From: Acidobacteriota bacterium
Lineage (GTDB): Bacteria; Acidobacteriota; Terriglobia; Terriglobales; Acidobacteriaceae
NCBI GenBank assembly: GCA_003225615.1
Contig: QIAS01000260.1
Location: 2,226 to 15,862, forward strand
Direction: 5' to 3'
DNA: 13,637 nt
Shown: positions 7,584 through 13,637 of the stretch, in pieces
How the letters are laid out: the number at the start of each line of letters is the position of its first letter
How positions within the stretch are numbered: the stretch's first letter is position 1
Made by a program: the position numbers and the translations under genes
The notes under the pieces: generated by a model
The model's database searches: none
The model's input: the letters and a program-made list of their open reading frames with translations, nothing else
What the model was told of the DNA's origin: nothing

Positions 7584-9122
7584 ATGGCGACCGACATCAT
7601 GACTGGCCCGACCATTTTGGGCAGCACCACCCGAACCAAGGTCTTTAAGAACTTCATTGACGGTGAATGGGTGGAGTCCACGACCGGAGAAACTTTTGAG
7701 GATCGCAATCCCGCTGACAGCCGCGAAGTGGTGGGAATTTTCCAAAAATCGGGCAAAGACGACGTGGATGCCGCTATTGACGCCGCCCGGCGCGCCTTCG
7801 CCAAGTGGCGCCTGGTTCCGGCGCCGCGCCGCGCCGAAATTGTCTACAAAGCGGCCGAGATGCTGATCGAGCGCAAGGAAGAATGCGCCCGGGACATGAC
7901 GCGCGAGATGGGCAAGATCCTCAAAGAAACCCGCGGCGACGTGCAGGAAGCCATTGATACGGCCTACTACATGGCTGGCGAAGGACGCCGCCTTTTCGGT
8001 CCGACTACGCCGTCGGAATTGCCTAACAAGTTCGCCATGGCGGTGCGCCAGCCGCTAGGTGTCTGCGCCATGATCACGCCGTGGAATTTTCCCATGGCAA
8101 TTCCTTCCTGGAAGCTTCTGCCTGCGATTGTCTGCGGCAATACGTGCGTCATAAAGCCCGCGCAGGATACGCCGCTCTCGACTTTCAACCTGGTGCGCAC
8201 GCTGGCCGATGCGGGAGTGCCGAAGGGCGTGGTCAATATCGTCACCGGCTTCGGATCCAGGATTGGCGCGCCCTTGATGGAGCACCCTGACGTCCGGGCA
8301 ATTTCGCTGACCGGTTCTACCGAAGTAGGCCGTATCGTGGGTACAACCGCCGCCAAGAGCTTCAAGCATTGCTCGTTAGAACTTGGCGGAAAAAATCCCA
8401 TGATCGTGCTCGACGATGCCAACCTCGATCTCGCCATTGATGGCGGGCTGTGGGGCGGATTCGGCACCACTGGCCAGCGTTGCACTGCCACCAGCCGCAT
8501 CATCGTGCAGAAGGGCGTTTACAACGAGTTTGTCGAGCGCTACGTGCGTCGCGCCAAAGGCCTGAAGGTGGGGAACGGGCTCGATGAAACGGTGGACATG
8601 GGGCCTGCCATCAACGAAGCTCAATTGAAGACTGACCTCAGCTATGTAGATATCGGTAAAGACGAGGGCGCGAGACTGGTGTGCGGCGGCAATCGTCTGA
8701 GAGACGGCGAGTACCAGTACGGCTGGTTCATGGAGCCGACCGTATTCATCGACGTCGATCCCAAGATGCGCATTGCGCAAGAAGAGATCTTCGGCCCGGT
8801 GGTCTCGATCATTCGCTGCGACAACCTCGAGCACGCCATCGCGATCGCCAATGACATCGAGTACGGACTCTCGTCGGCGCTCTACACCAGAGACGTGAAC
8901 AAGGCGTTCGCCGCCATGCGTGACCTGGAGGCGGGCATCACCTACATCAATGCGCCTACCATCGGCGCCGAAGTACACCTGCCGTTTGGTGGAGTGAAAG
9001 CCACGGGAAATGGCCATCGCGAAGGCGGTATCGGCGCGATTGATTTTTACAGCGAGTGGAAGTCGGTTTATGTGGATTATTCCGACCGGCTGCAGAAAGC
9101 GCAGATCGACCGGCCGGAGTAA
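7584..9122 (+). CDS. NAD(P)+-dependent aldehyde dehydrogenase
   Basis: The gene is intact: 512 residues, near the usual size of the ALDH superfamily. Family residues are all present: N168 in TPWNFP, K191 in CVIKPAQ (cofactor contact), E266 in LELGGKNP (general base) and the catalytic cysteine C300 in GQRCTATSR. Further motifs are the fold signature [18 protein letters not shown], and a C-terminal [16 protein letters not shown]. It oxidises an aldehyde to the acid in the cytosol. The substrate is not readable from sequence. With an aminotransferase 72 nt downstream on the same strand, a semialdehyde from amino acid or polyamine breakdown is most likely; aminoadipate, succinate or 2-oxoglutarate semialdehydes are candidates. 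The two genes are probably one transcript. Confidence 0.93.
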   Translation: MATDIMTGPTILGSTTRTKVFKNFIDGEWVESTTGETFEDRNPADSREVVGIFQKSGKDDVDAAIDAARRAFAKWRLVPAPRRAEIVYKAAEMLIERKEECARDMTREMGKILKETRGDVQEAIDTAYYMAGEGRRLFGPTTPSELPNKFAMAVRQPLGVCAMITPWNFPMAIPSWKLLPAIVCGNTCVIKPAQDTPLSTFNLVRTLADAGVPKGVVNIVTGFGSRIGAPLMEHPDVRAISLTGSTEVGRIVGTTAAKSFKHCSLELGGKNPMIVLDDANLDLAIDGGLWGGFGTTGQRCTATSRIIVQKGVYNEFVERYVRRAKGLKVGNGLDETVDMGPAINEAQLKTDLSYVDIGKDEGARLVCGGNRLRDGEYQYGWFMEPTVFIDVDPKMRIAQEEIFGPVVSIIRCDNLEHAIAIANDIEYGLSSALYTRDVNKAFAAMRDLEAGITYINAPTIGAEVHLPFGGVKATGNGHREGGIGAIDFYSEWKSVYVDYSDRLQKAQIDRPE

Positions 9123-9194
9123 AGTGCCTTAAACCGACGAGTACGCTGAGATCGCCGAAGACTTACAGGTTGCTCGGCGGTAACTGACTTTTAC

Positions 9195-10380
9195 GTGAGT
9201 CGCCAAATGCCCACAACCCAAATCCGCGAAATTACCGCCGCTGCCCGCCTGGATAATGTTCGCTACGCTATACGTGATCTCGCTTGCGTAGCTGACGAAG
9301 TCGCCATTCAAGGACACAAAATACTGCCCCTGAATATCGGCGATCCCATCACCTTCGATTTCCAGACCCCTCGTCATCTGATAGAGGCCGTCCATAAGGC
9401 CATGCGTGATGGAAAGAACGGGTACGCCCCGTCATCCGGCATCAAGGAAGCGCTGGAGGCGATTCGTGGGGAGGCCGCACGCAAAGGCATAAACACGGTC
9501 CAGGACGTCTTCGTCACCTCAGGCGTGAGCGAAAGTTGGCTGCCCTGGTCAATCCGGGAGAAAACATTCTTACCCCGAGCCCGGACTACCCGCTGTATTC
9601 GGCCGTGTTGGCGAAGCTGGGCATCGAGCTGAATACCTACGACCTCAACGAAGAAGACGGGTGGCAGCCGGATCTGCTGGATATTAAGCGGAAGATTACT
9701 CCCCGCACCCGCGCGATTGTGCTCATCAATCCGAATAATCCCACAGGATCGGTCTGCTCGCGCAAAATGCTGGAGCAGCTTGCGGAATTGGCGCGCCAGC
9801 ATAACCTGGTGCTTTTCGCCGATGAGATTTACGACAAGCTAATTCTGGATGACGACCAGCACATCGCCCTCGCGGCCGTGGCGCCTGACGTGCCCGTGGG
9901 TACGTTTGGCGGACTCTCCAAGAATTACCTGGCCCCGGGATCGCGCATCGGTTGGGGAGTAGTCAGTGGCGAGGCAGCGGCCGTGAAGCCATATGCCGAA
10001 GGCATTGGGAAATTGTTGCGCTCCCGGCTGTGCGCAAACCATCCCGAGCAGTACGCGATCAAGGCCGCGCTGGAAGGTCCGCAGGATCATCTACCTGAAG
10101 TGCGGAAGAAACTGCGCGTCCGCCGCGATCTCACGGTGAAGTGGTGCAATTCCACGCCGCGCGTGAGTTGCGTCTCCCCCCGTGGCGCGTTCTACGCCTA
10201 CCCGCGTCTCGACATCCCCGAGGGCGACGCATCCAGAAACATGTATTGGTAGTGCACGGCTCCGGCTTCGGTCAGAAGGCCGGCACCAAGCACTTCCGCA
10301 TCGTGTTCCTGCCGGACGAGAAGACGCTGAAGAATGCCTACTCGGCTATCGCTGAGTTTATGCGCGAACGCTACCCGTAG
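9195..10380 (+). pseudogene. AlaA-like PLP-dependent aminotransferase, broken twice
   Basis: Three frames in succession spell one class I/II aminotransferase of the alanine/aspartate (AlaA-like) group. The first, from GTG 9195 or ATG 9207, reads RLDNVRYAIRDLA, LPLNIGDPITF and FVTSGVSE, and breaks at 9534-9538. The second (about 9539-10230) carries NPNNPTGS, FADEIYDKLI and GGLSKNYLAPGSRIGW; its lysine, codon 9920-9922, is the expected PLP Schiff-base lysine. It breaks near 10229-10236. The third (to the stop at 10378-10380) reads KHVLVVHGSGFG and HFRIVFLP. From remembered AlaA spacing, the first gap lacks 13 nt and the second about 28-31 nt; both sizes fit the observed frame changes. The repaired length would be about 408 residues, normal for the family. 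No Shine-Dalgarno is evident, so translation may be coupled to the upstream dehydrogenase. Substrate is unknown. Confidence 0.82.
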
Positions 10381-10401
10381 AGACGCGGCTCGCCGCGTCT
10401 C
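10380..10401 (+). terminator. Hairpin at the end of the dehydrogenase-aminotransferase unit
   Basis: GAGACGCGG-CTCG-CCGCGTCTC is a perfect 9-bp stem with a 4-nt loop. It overlaps the last base of the aminotransferase stop codon. A short T run (cttttg, about 10412-10416) follows at some distance, so it may act as an intrinsic terminator of imperfect type. It sits between convergent genes. Confidence 0.6.
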
Positions 10402-10467
10402 GGCTGTTGCACTTTTGAGATGTGGGTCAGGATGTTCTGATACGCCGGTGGTGGGGAGTAGATTCGC

Positions 10468-11163
10468 CTAACGCAAGGCCGAGCTGAATGTCGGCTTACC
10501 TTCCGCAAGTCCTTTGATGGTGAGCAGCATCTTTCGCTCCATCACAAAGTGGGCGGGTTCCCAAAACAGCAAGCCTGCAAGCCGCTCTCTGACGGTCTTC
10601 GGAGGACCGTTACGCACGCGAGCAATCAGCCGCGTTGTGCGAGGTCCAGTGGGTACTAGCGTGAAACTCCAAAGCCCTTCCTGACCGCGGCCTCCGGCCT
10701 GAATGCGGCTCCAGTCTGCCGGCATCACCATCGCAAAGGAGCGGTGCGGTTCCACGACAGCCGCGATCATCTTGCCCTGGGCCTCGAAATGTCTTGGTGT
10801 TGCAAACCAGACCGTCTCGCCCTGAGTTCGCGCAGGCCATTCGGGAACGATTCTTTCAATCTTCGGCATCTCACATCCGATCGAGTTCTCCAACCATGTG
10901 TAACTGTAGAACCCGCTGCGATCCTGCCCGATCTGCATGATCCATGGCCAGATGTCTTCCGGTGCCGCATGAATGGTTATCGCGTGAGTAGCTTGCCCAC
11001 TGCCGTTGGGCAGTAGCTCGTCTCCTGGCATTGAAGCCGCCAGTTCTGCCGGGGTTGCCCCCCAACCTTGATGCCAGGAACGAAGCCCGGCGAAGTAGAC
11101 AACTGTGAAAATAACGAGAGCCACAGCACCGGCGAGCAGAAATCTCCGAAATGCGCTTTTCAT
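10468..11163 (-). CDS. Membrane-anchored SRPBCC (START-like) family protein
   Basis: The gene is intact and encodes 231 residues. Residues 8-26 form one hydrophobic helix after a basic N-terminus (MKSAFRRF), giving a membrane anchor or uncleaved signal. The rest fits the SRPBCC ligand-binding fold: ATHAITIHAAPEDIWPWIMQIG (positions about 59-80), GFYSYTWLEN, VPEWPARTQGETV, and a late segment LWSFTLVPTGPRTTRLIARVR. The word pair WPWI.Q.G and FYSY.WLEN is characteristic of a subgroup often found as lone membrane-linked proteins. No enzymatic activity can be assigned; a hydrophobic ligand is expected from the fold. It follows the glycosyltransferase on the same strand, 112 nt away, so co-transcription is possible but unproven. 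The Shine-Dalgarno is weak. Confidence 0.82.
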   Translation of the reverse strand: MKSAFRRFLLAGAVALVIFTVVYFAGLRSWHQGWGATPAELAASMPGDELLPNGSGQATHAITIHAAPEDIWPWIMQIGQDRSGFYSYTWLENSIGCEMPKIERIVPEWPARTQGETVWFATPRHFEAQGKMIAAVVEPHRSFAMVMPADWSRIQAGGRGQEGLWSFTLVPTGPRTTRLIARVRNGPPKTVRERLAGLLFWEPAHFVMERKMLLTIKGLAEGKPTFSSALR

Positions 11164-11275
11164 AGCGTGCTCACTTCCCTGGTGAAGACCTGGTTAAGAG
11201 GTTAGAGGCGGGTAGTCACCCTCGTCGGTGATCGGCATCACTCAAATGGGTGAACTCCGGCGCAGGTCAAGCGAC

Positions 11276-12872
11276 TCACACGCCCACCGGGAAGGGCTTG
11301 TTGTGAGGCTCTGTGGTCAAAGTGAGTCCGGTAAAGCGCCCCTGTAAAAGCGACATCAATCCCGTATACCAGTAGCCCACCACAAACAGAATCAGGAACG
11401 GAACTGTAAGGTAGTTCTCGTTGTCCATGGCATAGTAAACCGTGAGCGCAAAATATCCGCCAATGAGCAATTCCACCCACGGCACCCATCCCAGGCGGCG
11501 ACGGTACGTGGTCGAGCGAATCTTGTCTTTCTTGGTTTCCACCCGGTACTTGGGGGTGCGGGTAAATTCTGTCTGATGCCCGAAAAGCGCTTCCAGCACG
11601 GCGCGCGTGTTGGTGATGGTCATGCCGATGCCCAGAGCCATGAGAAATGGAATGTAGAGCAGAGCCCGCGGCCAGGTTTTGGGAAACAACTCCTTTTGCG
11701 AAACCAGGTAGAAACTGGAAATGGAAAACGTTGAAGCCAGAAACAAGGGCAAATCGATGATGAGGATCTGGAACGTTCCCTGGTAAAAGCGAATGATCAT
11801 TGCAGGCAGCAGCAGCACTGAGAGCAAAATCATCAGCGGGTAACTCAGGTTGGCGGTCAGGTGATACCAGGCCTCCAGTTTGACGCGGAAAGGCTCGTCG
11901 CTTTTCAGGACCCGCGGCAAAATCTTCTTCCCAGTCTGGATTAATCCCTTGGCCCAGCGTGCCTGCTGCGTTTTAAACGCGGTCATCTCAACCGGCAGTT
12001 CGGCGGGACACTCCACATCTTGGAGATAAATAAATTTCCAGCGTAAGCGTGTCATGTTGCCAGCCGCCCGACTCTTCGATCGCGCACCGCCGCCAAAGCC
12101 CGGCAGTCCCGTTGAAATTGAAGAAGACACCACTGGAAGCTCGCCCGGAGTGCTCCAGCACAAAGTGGCCATCGAGCAAGATCGCCTCGACTTCGGTCAG
12201 AAACGAATAATGCCGGTTGATGTGCGTCCAGCGCGTCTGGACCATGCCGATTTTCGGGTCGGTAAAATGATGAACGGTCCGCAAGAGGAAATCTTCCGGA
12301 GGAACAAAGTCGGCATCAAAGATAGCCACGAACTCGCCTTTGGCAGTTTTCAGGCCTTCTGCAAGGGCCCCCGCCTTGAAGCCTTCACGATTGCGACGAC
12401 GGTGGTAGGTAATGGGATGACCTAGGGCGGCGTAGCGCTCTACCAGTCCACGCGCAACGGCAATGGTTTCGTCAGTGGAATCATCCAGCACCTGGATATC
12501 GAGCTTCTCGCGGGGGTAATCGAGGCGGCAGACCGCGTCCACGAGCCGCTCGATTACGTATTGCTCATTGAATATGGGAAGCTGAACTGTTAGTCGCGGC
12601 AGCTCAGAAAACTTTTCTGTCGGCTCCGTTGTCCGCTTTTTCTTGTTCTTGAAATAGAGGTAAACCAGGATGTAACGGTGAACGCCGTAAGAGGCCAGCA
12701 GAACTAGGACTACAAAATAAGGTATCAGCAACATCAGATCGAAAGCATTGGCGTGATAGGCGTTCTTGAAAGTCTGATCGAGGAAATGCGTACGAAAATA
12801 GTGCGTGAGACCGCGAGAAGCAGCCAGAGCGGCGAAGTTTAGGAAGCACGAAATGGGCGCGGCGGTCAGCAA
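11276..12872 (-). pseudogene. Processive family 2 glycosyltransferase (cellulose synthase-like), frame-broken at TED motif
   Basis: The first frame, from a TTG at 12872, has an N-terminal membrane helix (LMLLIPYFVVLVLLASYG). The GT2 core follows: LTVQLPIFNE, VLDDSTDET, EGFKAGAL and the metal-binding DAD at 12309-12317. At 12040-12042 it reads GGWQHDTLT and then leaves frame, stopping at 11988. The other frame resumes WKFIYLQDVECPAELPVE, holds QQARW (11951-11968, the QxxRW motif) and five membrane helices, and ends at 11276. Relatives have about 13 residues containing the catalytic TED-type aspartate between TLT and WKF. A 38-nt loss fits both that spacing and the frame change, and restores a 544-residue protein. 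Intact, it would polymerise or transfer an NDP-sugar at the inner membrane; product unknown. As written it cannot be catalytic. The start is uncertain: a TGA lies four codons up, and ATG 12737 is an alternative. Confidence 0.83.
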
Positions 12873-13080
12873 GTTCTTTCAATCAGAACAGCACAAACTG
12901 ACTATTTTAATCGACCTAAGATGCGTAATGCTGCTGAGAGGTTCATTTCCCTGTTATTTCTTGGTTTTACCGGGATAATTGAAGCTTGAAAGGAGCCCGC
13001 AATCAAAATGGAGTACTTGCTCCCGGCAGCGAACAGTTCCGAAATCCGGGGCCGTTTTTCTATAAAAACCCGACCTGAAT
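12873..13080. other. Intergenic region upstream of the glycosyltransferase
   Basis: This 208-nt stretch separates mqnC from the glycosyltransferase, both on the minus strand. It is more AT-rich than its neighbours, which fits a promoter region. No pair of hexamers at standard spacing could be defended. Confidence 0.4.
13054..13069 (-). terminator. Weak AT-rich hairpin after mqnC
   Basis: GTTTTT-CTAT-AAAAAC is a perfect 6-bp inverted repeat 11 nt beyond the mqnC stop. The stem is AT-rich and hence weak, and GC-rich sequence follows instead of a T run. A terminator role is only possible. Confidence 0.3.
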
Positions 13081-13637
13081 TTAATTCAGGAAGTACGTCC
13101 TATACAGCGTATCCCTCTGTACCGGCCGGAAGCCCGCATCGCGAATAATGCGGCGTAATTCTTCTTCGGTCGTGCAGTTGGTCACGCCCGCTGCCCGCAC
13201 CACATTTTCCTCCAGCATGACCGAGCCCACGTCGTTCCCACCAAAACGCAAGCCAAGCTGGCAAACTTTGAGGCCCTGGGTCACCCAGCTGGACTGTACG
13301 TTCAGGAAATTTGAAAGATAGATGCGCGCGATTGCTAGCATCTTCAAATACTCGACTGCGGTAGCCTCATCCCAATGCCGCCCGCCGAGCGCAGTGTTGG
13401 CGGGTTGAAAAGTCCATGGAATGAAAGCAGTGAAGCCACCGGTTTCTTCCTGCAATTCATAAAGCCGCTGCAGATGATTGAGGCGATGCTCGAATTTTTC
13501 TCCCACCCCAAACATCATCGTAGCCGTAGTTCGCATGCCCAGCTGGTGCGCTGTGCGATGCACGTTGAGCCAATCATCTGTAAGGCATTTCAGCCGCGCA
13601 ATGCGATAGCGAACTTCATCATCCAGAATTTCGGCGC
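13081..13637 (-). CDS. mqnC: Cyclic dehypoxanthinyl futalosine synthase (5' end off right edge)
   Basis: The last 185 codons are present; the frame is open to the right edge, so the radical SAM CX3CX2C motif lies outside. What remains matches MqnC closely: EILDDEVRYRIA, DDWLNVHRTAHQLGMRTTATMMFG, TGGFTAFIPWTFQPANT, LNVQSSWVTQGLKVCQLGLRFGGNDVG and MLEENVV.AAG. MqnC cyclises dehypoxanthine futalosine, a radical SAM step of the futalosine route to menaquinone in the cytosol. The QSSW and GGND segments separate it from the paralogous MqnE and from CofH of F420 synthesis, though confusion within this family is possible. The GTG at 13563 is internal and is not the start. No other mqn gene is in the window. 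Confidence 0.9.
   Translation of the reverse strand, partial: AEILDDEVRYRIARLKCLTDDWLNVHRTAHQLGMRTTATMMFGVGEKFEHRLNHLQRLYELQEETGGFTAFIPWTFQPANTALGGRHWDEATAVEYLKMLAIARIYLSNFLNVQSSWVTQGLKVCQLGLRFGGNDVGSVMLEENVVRAAGVTNCTTEEELRRIIRDAGFRPVQRDTLYRTYFLN

Noticed and set aside
8376..9017. 213-residue open frame on the minus strand
   Set aside because: It is antisense to the intact aldehyde dehydrogenase and its composition is that of a codon shadow.
1..13637. A new defence or mobile genetic system
   Set aside because: No nuclease, recombinase, toxin-antitoxin, reverse transcriptase or phage-like gene was found; all large frames belong to ordinary metabolic, envelope or signalling families.

Overview
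The window looks like a chromosomal segment of an Acidobacteriota-type soil or sediment bacterium (Koribacter/Terriglobia-like). This is inferred from gene content: a very long Ser/Thr kinase with a TolB-like segment and TPR repeats, a membrane SpoIIE-type phosphatase, a futalosine-pathway menaquinone gene (mqnC), a YtfJ/GerW-like protein, and a hairpin-rich intergenic repeat of a kind I associate with that phylum. GC content is moderate to high. No tRNA, rRNA, CRISPR array, insertion sequence or phage gene was recognised.

Layout, left to right. 1-3621 (minus): kinase-TolB-like-TPR receptor, running off the left edge. 3818-4254 (plus): secreted cupin protein, frame-broken. 4346-4429: triple-hairpin repeat. 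4542-4889 (plus): YtfJ/GerW-family protein. 4955-5962 (minus): SPL-like radical SAM protein (COG1533). 6111-7374 (minus): four-helix membrane protein with a SpoIIE/PP2C phosphatase domain, frame-broken. 7584-9122 (plus): aldehyde dehydrogenase. 9195-10380 (plus): AlaA-like aminotransferase, broken twice, followed by a perfect 9-bp hairpin. 10468-11163 (minus): membrane-anchored SRPBCC protein. 11276-12872 (minus): processive family 2 glycosyltransferase, frame-broken at its catalytic TED motif. 13081-13637 (minus): 3' part of mqnC, running off the right edge.

How the genes work together: the aldehyde dehydrogenase and aminotransferase are adjacent and co-directional with a 72-nt gap. They probably form a two-step amino acid or amine catabolic unit (transamination, then oxidation of a semialdehyde). 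The kinase and the SpoIIE phosphatase are both signalling proteins but are not in one operon. The other genes look like independent housekeeping or envelope functions.

The most striking property is that four of ten protein genes (cupin, phosphatase, aminotransferase, glycosyltransferase) carry six small frame-shifting lesions. Coding sequence on both sides of every lesion is well preserved. The lesions look like short deletions (about 13, 28-31, 29 and 38 nt by comparison with remembered family spacing) and single-base indels. This is either very recent gene inactivation or an assembly/sequencing artefact; the sequence alone cannot decide. I found no convincing new defence system or other undescribed multi-gene system.
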